A stretch of DNA of 64,000 bases from Dipylidium caninum (GCA_017562135.1 QEYB01001105.1:1-64000); one strand, 5' to 3'; positions 1-11,816 are shown, counted from the stretch's first letter. The notes: generated from the letters alone by a model not told the origin. Numbers and translations: made by a program.

Positions 1-597
1 AGAAAGAGATTTCTTCGGAATGTGTTTCATGAGAAGAAGCTTTGGAATGCTTACAAAAAAAAAGTGGCTAAACGCAGAAAGTCTGACAAAAGTGGAACCG
101 CCGCCCACAATTCCCCGCTGCGATGACGGCGAGGTTCCCGCACAGTCAATATGTAGGGAAGCTCGGGGCTTCTTTCTTTTCTTTCTTTCCAACGGAGGTA
201 GCAGAATTGACGTGACATTGTTTGGCTTTAGACATGCAGGACAACGAGGACCAGTCAGGCGCCGTATCTGCCCGCAGCTGACGATGCTACCCGCCCTTGG
301 GCTTTGCAACACCCCGCTCGGCCCACGTGCGGCCCTGGCTTGAGGCGGCAACTGAAATAACCGAAGAAGTTGCTGCTTACCACACTTCTCCTCACTCGCC
401 CTCCAACTCCGTGTGGTGGTTGCAGTGAGGAGGATAAATTTGCTCAAGAACCGTCAAGTTATGAGAAGACTCCTCAGTAGAGGCAGCAGTCTGAATGACG
501 ATAATGACACTTCAAAACACAGAGACAGATGCCAAAAAAAGCATATTGAAGAAAGGAGGCGAGTGAAATTTTTAAATTGTGTCCCTCGGGTGAGAAA
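1..597 (-). repeat. Rearranged inverted fragment at the left edge
   Basis: No gene is seen. Bases 1 to about 160 are a minus-strand copy of roughly 34,690-34,830. From about 170 the sequence switches to a minus-strand copy of roughly 32,845-33,260, the 3-prime flank of class C. The switch lies beside a TTTC-type simple repeat (about 170-191), which matches the GAAA repeat at 33,233. The 107-codon frame here is not preserved in the other copies. Confidence 0.6.
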
Positions 598-841
598 CTA
601 CATCAAGGCAGAGCCGAGAATGCTGACAGCTTCCATCTCCCGCGAGTGGTGAGCCGAGCGTCCTCCTTCTCCGCCCCTCTCGCCCTCCGCCCTCCGCCTC
701 CGACCTCCGCCTCCTCCACCCGCAACCAGACACACTTGGCTTTGGCGACGACCCACCCTATTCGCTGCAACCAAAGTAAAAAAAGCCCAGTGTCACCTGC
801 GCGAAAGAAGACGGAAATAAGCAAAGGGCTAGAAAGTGCAC
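598..841 (-). pseudogene. Secreted-peptide family class C, copy C1, degenerate
   Basis: This is an inverted copy of the class C unit. A TATAAAAG box (877-884) sits at the family position. Where classes A and B have ATG, this copy has GTG (839-841) followed by a signal-like stretch (HFLAL in other copies). A GGCGGAG-type repeat then disturbs the frame before the conserved tail and TAG (598-600). The poly(A) position reads AATATG instead of AATAAA. Seen: lost ATG, frame disruption and lost poly(A) signal. Inferred: a dead gene, unless it starts at GTG. Confidence 0.5.
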
Positions 842-1828
842 GTTCGACGTTTTTCCTTCGTGCTGCCATGAAGTCGCTTTTATAGGAGAGGTTTGGTGGT
901 AGAGTGGGCAGACCGGCCACCACGTGGAAGAGAGACCGCAATTGTGCTCAGCCTCTGTCGGGACAGGCAGTCGACGCAGTTCCCGGTCGCCATGCAAACG
1001 CGGTTGGTGACCACCAGGCATTGTAAGAATCGAACCAACTCTCACTTTTGACGAACAGATCGGCGGGTCGAGCATGTGATGACGTGGTTGATTTGCTAGC
1101 AAAGAGCCTCGTTTTAGGTCAAGGCGACGCGTTCCAAGTCAGGGGGACAAGCTTGGTGTCAATGAGGCAGAATTTCTCTCAGTCGCGAGACCTCCGTCGC
1201 GAGGAGAAGGAGCGCCGGAGTCGCCTGCGGGCCTGTCAAAGAGAGCTGGTGGTTGCGGTTCACGACTGCACTGCGTTAACGGTGCACTTAATGCGAATGA
1301 TGTGCTAGGTGAAGGACGAGCAACCTCCTCTTTCTGCCAAAAGCTGGCATTTGAAATGGTGTTCTGAGTGGCGTCTCCGACGTGTCTCTCATTGTCTGTG
1401 GCATTGGCCTCACGACTGGCAACTGCCCGTCGATCTGAAGCACCGCGGCATAGGTAGCCTGCAAGCGGGGATGAAGGCGGACAGTACGGCCTGCATCTTG
1501 CCGCATGGGGAATGTGAAGGGAGGGCAAACCAAGTGTATGATCACTTCCCTCACCCAGAGGCAGAAATATCATGTTGGGTCAGTTGCCCCACGTCGCTGG
1601 GAGAGAGGCAGTCGTAGTTGTTCCCCAATTCAACTCGCTGCCGAATCACTTCTGCCCTAGCAATTGACATCTGATCGACGGGGCGGAGGCGGTCTACTCC
1701 GCGCGGTTGCGCTTCGCCTGCTCGCACCAATACTCTGAGGGAGCACGCGGTTGTGGGCTGAAGCGAGAGGAGCGAGCAACCTTAACAAAGGCGATTGATA
1801 CTGAACTGATCAAGCATCGGTTTTGGAA
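842..1828 (-). promoter_or_regulatory. Upstream region of class C copy C1
   Basis: This is an inverted copy of about 31,640-32,566. It holds the TATA box of C1 (877-884), the gap between box and gene, and the family element CTGAGAGAAATTCTG (minus strand, 1,168-1,182), 284 bp upstream of TATA. I see no credible gene. The 144- and 102-codon frames here are interrupted in the other copies. Confidence 0.45.
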
Positions 1829-2075
1829 TTAGTCGTGGTGCCCGGACGAAAGGAAGTGGGCTGCAACATCCCCACGTTGTGGGGCAAGTCCAGACGTGCA
1901 AATGTCGAGTTTGGTTGTCCTAAAGCGTCAAACAAGTTGCAATACGTGGAGAAGAACGGTGCCTCCGATGGCACCGACTGCAGTGCAGCGAAGACAAGAG
2001 GTGGAGTAGAAACATCAAGTTGGGAAAGTACGGGAGGAAGGGCTTAGGATGTCGAGTGGAGATGTGGCGAAGCAT
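1829..2075 (-). pseudogene. Cysteine-type ORF family G, copy G1, frameshifted
   Basis: The frame starts MLRHIST, keeps the hydrophobic core and the SSLHCSR / RRHRSSPRI segment, then shifts through loss of one base in ATTGTCAAC (here ATTGCAAC) and stops at about 1,920. The expected TATAAA is altered to ATAATAAAGG near 2,150. It is an inverted copy of G5 (31,392). The 228-codon frame that covers it (1,920-2,606) is a chance extension. Confidence 0.4.
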
Positions 2076-2880
2076 CAACGGTGCATGGGCCCCGCAAGAT
2101 TGTGCTTCAAGCGTAACGACGAGTGACGCGGAGGGAAGTAAGCTGCCGCCTTTATTATCAGGGTGCCCAAGAGCAGCACTCATCGACGTTGCCTCAATCA
2201 GCCTCATGCCTCCGAGCTCCGCTTCGCCATCACCACTCATCGCACTCAGCAAACACGCTCGCGTAGTAGGAATCACCGGTCCGGAGGAAAATGCCGAAGT
2301 TAATGCCGAGGTTGACTGTTCCTTCCGATGCTCATTTGAAGGCAGCCTCGTTGACCAGTGTGCGCTCGCATGAGCCGTGTTCTCCGAGAGAAGAAGACCG
2401 CGGTATTCTAATCCCGACTGCAGGCACGACGCCTTTATGCTCCGCCAGTTCCGCCACCTCATGCGCGTCGGGTACGCGAGTCGTCGCGGATGATGTGTGA
2501 TGCAGTGATCGCAGACGCATGGCATTAAAGGCGTGTTTGAAAATTGTCTGCCAGGGTGGATCCAACTGAAGCAATGATCAGCGCAACACGCAGCAACGTA
2601 AAGCACGAGGAAATGCTGCGAAGGCGAGTCGTAAATGCAGGTCTCATGATCCCCCTCCCCTCGCCCCTCACCCCCGCGTGTGAGCGCGAATCCATCCTAG
2701 TGGCATACCGTCTCGGTAGGCACCCACTGGGGAGAAGTACTTCTCCTGCCGCTCGTGGAACTCAAGGAATGTGCCCGCCAGCTTTCGCAATCCTTTATTA
2801 CCCGGCGTAAAGAGGAACTTTTCCTGACAATTTCCGATGCCCAACCTTCGGACCGTCGATCTCACCTCCACTGAACTTAA
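2076..2880 (-). repeat. Inverted copy of the region upstream of G
   Basis: This is a minus-strand copy of about 30,590-31,390 and, in mirror image, of 4,670-5,520. It contains the C-rich complement of the G-rich tract (about 2,650-2,676). No gene is supported. Confidence 0.55.
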
Positions 2881-4550
2881 GGACTTTGCAGTCTACCCCG
2901 ACGTCACATATCAAGCCAAATCGGCTCGCTATGTGAGGCCTATGTTGTGGTCAGGGCCATCAGATTTTCTATAGACTTGTGGCAGAGGAGAAAAGCTTTT
3001 GGTGGTCGTGAGGAGAGCGACTCAGCAGGAGTTGCATACTGCTTCGAAGCATCCCACAGTATCCGCCTATATTTTGTTCGATGCCTGCCAACATTCTTCC
3101 ACACTGAGCCTAAGAGACGTCTGGTCCAATGAATTGTCTGCGTAGAGCCGAGTCTGAAGTGCAGTTTTCATCAAGAGGTTTGCATGTCTCGGTAGCAGAA
3201 CATCAGTGAGCCGTAAGGACTTGCAGTAGGAACTGCCCCATTTTTCCCCCAACCTATACTTGAATCTATCAACCTGCACTCTGTGAAGTAGGGGAACACT
3301 CTCGACCCTTCTTCACATTTGCACCGGGGTACTCATGCGGCACTTCTAGCGAATGGCTGTGTTCCACGGTTTCGCTGAGGCAACTCAAAAAATAGTTGTA
3401 CCACTGCTGCTTCGGAAAGCGGCTAATACGTGGTGGGAAAGGACAGTTGGGTTGTCGAGGCTCAGGGCCAATTCACCTGCGTCTTTGGTGGGGCCTCACC
3501 TCCTGTGCCGGTAACATGTCATTGTCCACTGAGAAGTGCGGCGCCTGCATGAAGCGAAACAAGTGACGTGAACTGGGAAGTTGGGGAAGAAGGCTTGACG
3601 CAGAGTGAGATGCTCTCCTCCTCTGCCTAGCATAGCAGTTTTGTTTGGAGCAAAAGTCTACTTTGGGCTGTCCTCGGAAAGGTGATAGGTGGGAATGTGG
3701 GAGGACTTCAGTGCACAAATAAATTTCACTGCTTACATAACTGGAGGACGGAAATTTGTGTGGGAAGGCAATTCTGAGAAGCACGACAAACGTTCCTCTC
3801 ATTTCCTCAACCCATGTAAACTGCAGCCTACGTGTCGTGGGTTTGTACTCCTCTTCTTCAGCGCGCATTTTTAAGGTCGCTCGATGTTCCGTTTGAAACA
3901 ACAGGCCGGAGTGCGTAGAACAGTCATTCCACGCCAAATAAGTCAAGCGGATGAGCAAAAATAACCGGATGATTTATGATTGGTGGGAGAATTTTCCAAA
4001 AGTTTACTTCTTCCGCGCAAACTTCATAGTCTGTCTCAACTGCGTATTCAACAACCCCTTGTGCTGCTGTTATATGCGTGACTCCTTCTCCCACCGCCGA
4101 TGTTTTCCAATGCTCTCCTCATGTCTTGCCACCGCCGCCTCAACAGCCGCTCTGATGCAGATACGCCGAAGGTGTTACGGACGGTCGACTGGGTTAGTGC
4201 CCAGCAGAGATGCAAAACATCCCGCCACTGCGACACTGGCGGAGTTGCCGCACTCTAACATAACTCGGTGTTGCCGAGAGACAGCCACGGGCGGCCCTGT
4301 GAACAAAATGGTTTTGCGAGTCTTCGGCTCAGTCTGTGCAACCCGCCGTGCAGGTTCGAGGGAGGCGGCAGAAGACGATTTCGCCCTGCCTCGGGCAGGT
4401 CGCTCTCGACATTTCATACGAATCGAGCTGAGGAGCCCATAAGTGGTTAAAAGCCAGGCTGTTCATTGCTGCATTCTCCCATTTCCCTCGTCTTCACCTT
4501 TTGAGGTGTACTACTTTTCGGTCAAATTGCATCTTTTGCAGGTGTGTTCG
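2881..4550 (-). other. Gene-free spacer, inverted copy of about 28,900-30,590
   Basis: I see no gene. Several 60-160 codon frames occur on both strands, but small indels relative to 28,900-30,590 and 46,540-48,240 break them. It is the spacer of a large imperfect palindrome: 1,815-2,880 on the left and 4,660-5,760 on the right are inverted copies of each other. Confidence 0.45.
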
Positions 4551-4882
4551 ACAAAAGTCTCTTTCTCCTCTGCCACAAGTTAATGAAACTGATGGCCTTG
4601 ACATAGGCCTCACATAGGAGCCGATTTGGCTTGAGATGTGGCGTCGGGGGTAGACTGCAAAGTCCTTAAAGGGTCAGTGGATGGTGAGGTCGACGGTGCC
4701 GAAAGGTGGGCAGTCGGAAATTTGTCAGAAAAGTTCCTCTTTTACGCCCGGTAATAAAGGGATTTGCGCAAGCTGTGCGGGCACATTGTCCTTCCCTTGA
4801 GTCTCCACGTAGCGGCAGGAGAAGTACAATTCTCCCAGTGGGTGCCTGACCGAGACGGTCTGCACTAGGAATGGATTGGTAA

Positions 4883-4929
4883 GGGCGGGTGGAGGGGCAG
4901 GGGGAGGGCGAGGGCGAGGGGGGAGGGGG
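4883..4929 (+). other. G-rich tract with quadruplex-forming pattern
   Basis: Runs of three to six G are separated by one to three bases. The same tract occurs at 30,794-30,833 and 48,433-48,476, and as its complement near 2,650-2,676. Its length varies between copies. Confidence 0.5.
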
Positions 4930-5524
4930 ATCTGAGAACCTGCTATTTACGACTCGCCTTCGCAGCATTTCCTCGTGCCTACGTTGCTGCGTGTGCGCTG
5001 ATCATTGCTTCAGTTGGACTCCACCCCGTGGCAGACAATTTTCAAACACGGCCTTTTAAATGCCATGCTCTGCGATCACTGCATCACAACATCATCCCGC
5101 GACTCGCGTAACCCGACGCGCAAACGTGAGGGCGGACTGGCGGAGGATTAAAGGCGCGTGCCTGCCAGTCTCGATAGAATACCGCGGTCTCTCGTCTTTC
5201 TCTCGGAGAAACACGGTGGGTGGCTTTCATGCGAGCACACTGGTCAACCGAGGCTTGCCTTCAAATGAGCATCGGAAGGAACAGAGTCAACCTCGGCATA
5301 CTCGGCATTTTTCCTCCGACCGGTGATTCCTACTTACGCGAGCGCTGTGCGAGATAAGTGCCGTTGGTGGGGTGATGGGCGAAGCGGAGCTCGGGAGGAT
5401 GAGGCCTGTTTGAGCCAGACGTCGATGAGTGCTGCTCTGTGGGGCACCCTGATATAAAGGCGCAGCTCCTTCCCTCCGCGTCACTCGTCGTACGCTGAGC
5501 ACTCTGCGGGCCCATGCAGCCGTG

Positions 5525-5769
5525 ATGCTTCGCACATCTCCACTCGACATTCCTAAGCCCTTCCTCCCTGTACTTTCCCCAACTGATGTTTCTACTCCAC
5601 TTCTTGTCTTCGATGCACTGCAGTCGGGCACGACGGGAGGCACCGTTCTTCTCCACGTAATTGTCAACTTGTTTTGACGCTTTGGACAACCAACTCGCAT
5701 GCCGTCTGAACTTGCCACCACAACGTGGGATGCTGCAGCCACTCCTTCGTCCGCGCACCCCACGACTAA
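5525..5769 (+). pseudogene. Cysteine-type ORF family G, copy G2, frameshifted
   Basis: A TATAAA box lies upstream near 5,453. The MLRTSPLDIPKPF start is at 5,525, but an extra C before the second ATG (5,586) and an extra G in CGACGGGAGG break the frame. Translation from 5,586 ends after 24 residues. It corresponds to G5. Confidence 0.4.
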
Positions 5770-7074
5770 TTCAACCGATGCTTTGGATCAAGGTTCAGGG
5801 AGGAATATATAACCGCTGCACGGGTTGTTCTGACGATCGCCGCTTGCCTTTCCGTTCCTTTCTACCTCTCAGTTCTCTTTAATGAGTTTTACAAACGGGA
5901 ATCCCTTTGTTTTCGGCTCACTTTAATGTCGCCTTAAATGTAACATTTGTTACAGCAACTTCATCCCTTGAAATAGGTCTTCGGTAACCTCGCTCCACAG
6001 CAACCGGCTCTGCGCTCAAAAGAGCTCAGCCCATCCATCGCTCGTTAGAGAATCAAATCCCATGGGGTGAAATGAGCTCGCTCAGAGAGTATGGTCGGAG
6101 TATCAGGCCCTTTTTGGAAGGGTGGCCTTTCGCTTTTCCTCTCGGCTTCAGGGGCCAAAACCGCGGTGCCTCCCCTCAGAGATTGGTGCGAGCGAAGCGC
6201 AAACCGGGCGGAGTAGACCGCCTCCGCCCCGTCGATCAGATGTCAATTGCGGCACAAAGTGATCGGCAGCGAGTTGAATTGACAACACGACCTGCCTCTC
6301 TCCAGCGACGTGGGGCAAACTGCCCACATGATATTCTGCCTCTGTGGTGAGGAAGTGATCATACGCACTCTGGTTTGCCCTCCTTCACCATTCCCCCATG
6401 GCGGCAAGAGGCAGGCCGTTACTGTCGCCTTCATCCCGCTGCAGGCTACCTCATGCCGCGGTTGCTTCAGATCGACGGGCAGTTGCAGTCGTGAGGCCAA
6501 TGCCACAGACAATAAGAGACACCGTCGGAGACGCCACTCAGACACCATCAAATGCCAGCTTTTGGCAAGAAAGGAGGAGGTGCTCGCCCTTCACCTTAGC
6601 ACATCATTCGCAGTTAAGTGCACGTTAAACGCAGTGCAAGTCGTTGAGACCGCAAACCAACAGCTCTCTTTCACAGCCGCATGCGACTCCGCGCTCCTTC
6701 TCCTCCGCCGACGGAGCAGGTCTCGCCTACTGAGAGAAATTCTGCCTCATTGCACCAGCTTGTCCCCCTGACTTGAACGGCGTCGCCTTTGACTAAACGA
6801 GGGCTCTTTTGCTAGCAAAACAACCACGTCATATGCACATGCGCCAGACACTCTGACCCGCGATCTGTTCGTCAAAGTGAGAATGTCGATTCTTTACAAT
6901 GCCTGGTGGTCACCAACACAAACCCTCAGCGGTTTGCATTAGGCGACGGAACTGCGTCGACTGCCTGTCCGACAGAGGGCGAGCACAATGCGGTCTCTCT
7001 CCACGTGGTGGCCGGTCTGCCACACCACCAACCTCTCCCTATAACGAACTTCATTGGCAGCACAAACGTCGCAC
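5770..7074 (+). other. Upstream region of class C copy C2
   Basis: It is collinear with about 31,640-32,607, plus a segment of about 150 bp (5,900-6,060) that the other copies lack. The family element CTGAGAGAAATTCTG is at 6,730-6,744. The TATA position reads CTATAACG (about 7,039-7,046), so the core promoter is damaged. Frames of 92-153 codons are not kept in other copies, and no gene is supported. Confidence 0.45.
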
Positions 7075-7328
7075 GTGCACTTTTCTATATATAAGCCCGC
7101 TTACAACTTCCGTTTCTTCGCGCAGGTGACCTGGTGCTTGCTTATGGTGGCAGGATAGGGTGGTCTCCCCAAACGCAAGTGTGTCTGTTGCGACGTAGGA
7201 GGATGGCGGAGGTCGCGGAGGGCGGAGGCGGAGGCGGAGGAGTATATAGGAGGACTCTCGGGTCACCACTCGCGGCGGAGATGGAAGCTGTCAGCATTCT
7301 CTCGGCTCTGCGCTTCGGATGATTGTAG
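7075..7328 (+). pseudogene. Secreted-peptide family class C, copy C2, decayed
   Basis: This is the most decayed class C copy. The TATA box is mutated, the start position is GTG (7,075-7,077), the signal-peptide region is interrupted by indels around CTATATATAAG, and the GGAGGC repeat is expanded. The tail corresponding to EMEAVSIL is still recognisable near 7,280, with TAG at 7,326-7,328. Confidence 0.5.
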
Positions 7329-8310
7329 TTTCTCACGCCGAGACACATTAAAAATATTCTTAACTATCGCCTCCGTTTCTTAATATGCATCTGTCTTGTG
7401 TTTGCTCATTCAGGACTGCTGCCTCTACTGAGTAGTCTCAACTGACGGTTTTGGAGCAAATTCATCACTGCAAGCACAGACCGAGTGGAGGGCGAGTTGA
7501 GGAGAGCAGCCAACTTCTCGGTTATTTTCAGCTCCCGCACGTGGGCATGTAAAAAACTAGCATCGCAGCTGCGGGCAACTTGTATCGTTTGTCCTCATGT
7601 CTAACGAAACAATGGTCATGTCAATTCTGCTACTGTTGAAAGGAGAGAAAGACAAGAAGCCGAGCTTCTACATTCGTTATGACTGTCATCAACTTCTTAC
7701 CCAACCTCGCCTACCTTCTTCTCTTTCCGAACAACTTCACTTGATCCGGTTTGGTTCCGCTTGAATGGCCCTCGACTGGTCATTCGCTCCTCCATCGCAA
7801 CACTCACAAGCGGACTCGGAGCCAGGAGTTGAATTGTGACCCGCTAAGATCGCAACCCCACCCCATGAAGGTCCAACGTAAATAGACTCTGCTTCCGGCG
7901 CGGGAGACGCGGAAACAGACGATCCACGCATGCACTCTTCCTTCACCAAGCCACTTTATGGCAGACGCGAAATGAGCCGTGGCACTTACTGAAATAATTG
8001 TGCCAGAACGACAGGGCTTCGCTTTTAAGCATCATTTCATCACAAAATACGGCCTTTTCGGCTTCCAAACCGTCAGCCACTTTCTTTTTGTAAGCACCCA
8101 AAGCTTGGCAGTGTTCGTGGTGCCCTTTCTTCCCTCACCCACGCGGCTATTTGAAATTGGGCAAATTAACTGCGCACTTCGTGTAGAGACCGCGCTTTAA
8201 ATTAATCGTGTACACCTGCCGACTTGGCGACAATAAAGTGCACAAGCAAGACGGACACCAGCAGCTTTATTAAGAGGGGAAGGAGGAGGAGAGTGAATGG
8301 GCCAAGTGCA
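7329..8310 (+). repeat. Collapsed remnant of the C-to-B spacer
   Basis: Short pieces match 32,845-33,170, 33,230-33,260, 33,530-33,600, 33,940-34,060, 34,340-34,480 and 34,750-34,980 in order, with large deletions between them. It holds no gene of its own. A minus-strand AATAAA (TTTATT at 8,266-8,271) at its end serves B2. Confidence 0.5.
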
Positions 8311-8504
8311 TCAGGGGCGAGTCGCGCCACGGACGCGTTGATCACGTCGGCCTTCTCCATCTCCCCTAGGGGCTGCGCCGAGCGTCTCTCTCGCTCCGGC
8401 ATCCTACTACGCACGTTGGAGAATTCGTTGGGTCGAGTGGTGGGCGAGCAGGCATCAATGCCGCTCACGAGGTGAGAGAGAAGGAACAGGGCCAGAAGGC
8501 GCAT
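8311..8504 (-). pseudogene. Secreted-peptide family class B, copy B2, frame-disturbed
   Basis: The start MRLLALFLLSHLVSGIDA matches B1 exactly and lies downstream of a TATAAAAAG box. Two compensating one-base indels change CSPPLD to CSPTTR. A third one-base loss near the end removes the normal stop and lets the frame run to 8,202 (100 residues). The RERRSA processing site and EMEKADVINAS are intact. AATAAA is at 8,266-8,271. The three indels lie in G runs, so assembly error is a serious alternative. Confidence 0.55.
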
Positions 8505-8536
8505 GTTCGACGTCTTCCTTCGTGTTGCCGTGGCCT

Positions 8537-8545
8537 CTTTTTATA
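8537..8545 (-). promoter_or_regulatory. TATA box of B2
   Basis: On the minus strand this reads TATAAAAAG, one A longer than in B1, B3 and B4. The start codon lies about 40 bp downstream. Confidence 0.55.
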
Positions 8546-8803
8546 GGGGAGGTTGGCGGTAAAGCGGCACACTGGGCACCTCGTGGAGGTGAGCGCTTTG
8601 TGCTCTGCTTTGTCGGCAACAGGCGCTCGACCCAGTTCACGTCGCCCGACTGACCTCGTGTGGTTGCCACCACATCGTGCAACACTCCACATTTTGCAAA
8701 CTCTGTCGACGACAGTGGCAGACAGGGACGTGTGTGTGCATGTGATGTGGTTGTTTTGCTGGCGACGCCGCTCAGGCAGCGGGACATGGCGGTGCATTTG
8801 GGA

Positions 8804-8818
8804 CAGAATTTCTCTCAG
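8804..8818 (-). promoter_or_regulatory. Conserved upstream element of B2
   Basis: CTGAGAGAAATTCTG on the minus strand, 259 bp upstream of the TATA box, the same distance as in B1, B3 and B4. Confidence 0.4.
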
Positions 8819-9352
8819 TCGCCAAATCCTCGTCAGCGGATGCGAGGCGGCGCAAAGTCGCCTGAGGCTGGTGAACGAGAGCCGGTGGTTGTGAATTCCC
8901 TCCAAGTCTCTTAGGCTGCACTCCGAGTAACGATGCACTCAGTGCGGAACCACTCACAGGAGTGGAAGACGAGCACCTCCTACGTGCTTACCAAAAACTG
9001 TCAATCGTAGGTCTGCAACGTGATGATATCCAAGTGGCCTCTTCGAACATGTCGTCCATCGTGTGTGACATTAACCTCCCAACTGCAAGTCTGCAGTAAC
9101 ATCAGTGGAAATTAGCGGATGATGGCCCATCACCCTGACAAGATGCGAACACTTTGACAAAGTTCGCATTCTTACGAGGCCTCTGGCCATTCCGATCTTA
9201 GTAGAGAGACCCGTGGAACATCTGAACTGTACGATGAGACTGCGTGGTAGAAAGGAGGTTGCGGTAGCGCCACGAGATACCATCTGAGTGGCAAAGTCGA
9301 CAATCGTCCCTCATTTGCGGGTCAGCCTGTAATTTCCTCACAACACTAATTG

Positions 9353-9655
9353 TCAAGAGCGGCGGCCAGGACGCCCACAGAGTTGGCGTAGCTGAAGTTC
9401 CCTGCTTTGATTCATGTCATATTGAAAGTTAAGAAGGGCCGCTTTGCAATGCTTACCTTTTCTTTTTTGTACTTCCCACGAAATGAACTCCCAAGGTGGA
9501 TGCCTCTGTATGTGGTACATGTAAGGCGATGCCAAGGGCTGCTCATTGGGCATGGACACGTCGAAGGTGGCCTGCACACACGTCGTGTGGCCGTTAGCAT
9601 TTCGCCTGGTCCCCCGCTCAGTCCTCGCTAACGCCTTCCTCGACATCACCGTCAT
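9353..9655 (-). CDS. Unrecognised 100-residue ORF, possible exon
   Basis: This ATG-led frame is identical at 53,687-53,989 and broken by one base at 36,213. It contains balanced-looking sequence such as TTCVQATFDVSMPNEQPL and HIQRHPPWEFISWEVQKRK. Immediately after the last segment the DNA reads AAAAG then GTAAGC, a good splice donor, so the real coding part could end there as an exon. I recognise no family. The copies are too similar to test for selection. It could equally be a chance frame. Confidence 0.2.
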   Translation of the reverse strand: MTVMSRKALARTERGTRRNANGHTTCVQATFDVSMPNEQPLASPYMYHIQRHPPWEFISWEVQKRKGKHCKAALLNFQYDMNQSRELQLRQLCGRPGRRS

Positions 9656-11355
9656 AATGGCTGTTGAGGCTGGTGGTTAGACACGAAGCTGACACTTTTT
9701 ATCGGCGCATGAGAATGCAGCCACTCATTTGCGGTGCAATCGAGATCATCAGTAAATGCTTTGAGGCGACACATTTGGACATTGCACGACATCTCCTTCG
9801 CCCCGACTGATCATGCAGGAGACGCAAGAGGTGGAACGCCGCCACACTCTCCCCCGAGAAAGCGCCAACAACCTCACAGTCGAAGGAGGAGAGGCGCACG
9901 AACAGAGTTGGCTCCAGCCAATGTCGAAGACGACCCCTTCATCGACATTGCGTTGAGCACTGTGAGGCCACGCGAGGCAAACGGCACAAGAAAATAAAGT
10001 CGTTGTTGAGCAGAAAATCACCTCGTGACCCATAAACACTCATTCAAGCACATATTCTCGACTAACAAAGGGGTTTCACTCAGGCGGTGTGAATGCGAAA
10101 ATAGGCCGAGTGGTGCGACCAACAATGGGCGAACGGAGAGGGCGAGAACCGAGACGGCATTTTCCAATCGCCCACGTGTCTGGTTGGGCGACACGTCGTG
10201 AGAAAGAATCCACCGATGTGAAGTGGTGGGAAGTGGAAGCCTACATGGGTTAGCGGCAGTTGGAGGCCCGAGTTTCCCCCTACCAACCAAGAAAGTTAAC
10301 ACTGGTCGAGGTCTCTTACTGTCGCCGATCTCGTCTCAAAGCCTGCATCCGCAGGTTGAATTGCAGTCGCTGCTCCCGCAGAGTCCAAGCATGACGCCGC
10401 TGCGTTATCTGCTTCAGCGCAGACAGATGCCCTTGTTCTGAAAGACCGACACAGACTGCCTCGCACGTCCGTTTCCAACCGTCATAGTCATAAGTCTAAC
10501 CAGTGTTTCCAATTGCTCGGGCCACTTATCATTTGTCACAACCCTCGAATTCTCCTTCGCTGTACTTCCGAGAGCGTAGCTCCTTTACAGTCAGCTGCGC
10601 CTCCTTCTGTTTCACCTCACTCTACTTTCACGAATGTCCTCCTCCCACTGCAATGTGTCGAAGGAGAGAGACGCATTTCAGTAGTGGCATACTCCAAAAA
10701 CCACCTCACTCACATCTGCCTCGTGTGCCATCTCCTCTAACAGTGGCACCCTTCCTTCGAGGCTACCACAGGAGTCTGTTCTTCTGTTCGAGACTTTACA
10801 TTAATAAAGAGTCAGGAGGGTTGGTTTCACTAGGGTGTTTTTGGTCTCTGGCAGGAGAACGGTGTCCCCATTCATTGCTTAAATGCATGTGCTATCGGAA
10901 ATTAGTGCGAGCGAAGCCTGTCGTTCTGCACAATTATTTCAGTAGTGCCACCTTCCTTCAACCAGCTCATTCGCGTCTGCCACCTGTGCGTCCCTTGAAC
11001 CTCAACTCCGGCGCACATCTGCCAGTCCTTCATTTTCAGTGTCTTCACTTCTACTTGCCCTCCGCTCCTGCTGCAAATTCTCCTCAGCTTGGTGCACTTC
11101 CTCCTCCCTTCTTCTGATGGAGAAAAGGACCTGCTTCTCCTTGCAACGCTTTCCTGTTCACATGCACAAAAGCTGCGTCTTCTCAACCAACGGTGGCACC
11201 CTCCTTTAAGGCTACCGTGGACGTCTGTTCTTTTGTCCAGACGAGATGGATTGATTTCTATAGGGTATTTTTTGGTCTCCCGCCGGAGAGCAGAGTCTAT
11301 TTACGTTGGTTAAAGTAGTCACAGCTAAGAGGAAATTGGCACGAAAACAGTTTAT

Positions 11356-11388
11356 GTGGCAGTGGCAGTGGCAGTGGCAGTGGCAGTG
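11356..11388 (+). repeat. (GTGGCA)n microsatellite
   Basis: Hexamer repeat, about five units. It recurs at 20,489-20,516, 38,032-38,064 and 55,684-55,716. Confidence 0.85.
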
Positions 11389-11596
11389 TTCATGTGCTCC
11401 TTGTGGGAATTTGAATTGAGAAGAAGAAAGTTACTGAAGACCGTCAGTAGAGACTTCCGGAGGATTTGTGACTGTCTGACTAGATTTGTCCGGCCCTCCG
11501 ACCACTCGACAAAGGCAGCAAACACGACGCCGATAAAAAGATGTTTGTTTAAGAAGGGAGGAGACCGAATAGTCTGTATGCGTCTCAAATGGGAAA

Positions 11597-11775
11597 TCAC
11601 ATCAGAGCGAGGGCTGATTCCATCTTCCCCAAAGGCTGCACCGAGTGTCTTCCTGCTCTGGCATCCTCCTCCGTGTGCTGTTGATGTCCTTGAAAGTTCA
11701 ATGGCATCGAGCAGGTATCGGCATTACTTACGAGGAGAGAAGGAGAAAGAGAAGGAACAGGGCCACAACGTGCAT
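11597..11775 (-). pseudogene. Secreted-peptide family class D, copy D1
   Basis: TATAAAAG (11,809-11,816) and ATG (11,775) are intact, and translation begins MHVVALFLLFLLLSS. An 8-bp pyrimidine expansion relative to class A then shifts the frame to TAA after 15 residues. Further on, MPEQE, TRCSLW and the class-type end are present but out of frame (a second one-base loss before the SA site). AATAAA is replaced by an altered hexamer. The TAA lies inside GTAAGT, so splicing is a conceivable escape. Probably a pseudogene. Confidence 0.5.
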
Positions 11776-11808
11776 GTCGACGTGCTTCTCCGTGTTGCCA
11801 TGGCCTCG

Positions 11809-11816
11809 CTTTTATA
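11809..11816 (-). promoter_or_regulatory. TATA box of D1
   Basis: TATAAAAG on the minus strand, followed by the family leader that ends GACGTCGAC-like just before ATG. Confidence 0.5.

Larger units (their letters stand above)
8819..11596. other. Spacer between B2 and D1
   Basis: No confident gene. It is collinear with 35,503-38,272 and 53,154-55,925. The part around 10,560-11,330 is an old, diverged tandem duplication: the GGCACCC-TCCTT-GAGGCTACC stretch near 10,744 recurs near 11,199. A plus-strand frame (10,503-11,117) is split in the sister copies. The minus-strand frame at 9,353-9,655 is listed separately. Confidence 0.45.

Noticed and set aside
10503..11117. 204-codon Ser/Pro/Leu-rich frame
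   Set aside because: It is split into two overlapping frames in both sister copies (37,042-37,796 and 54,694-55,448). The start region is low complexity and there is no promoter.
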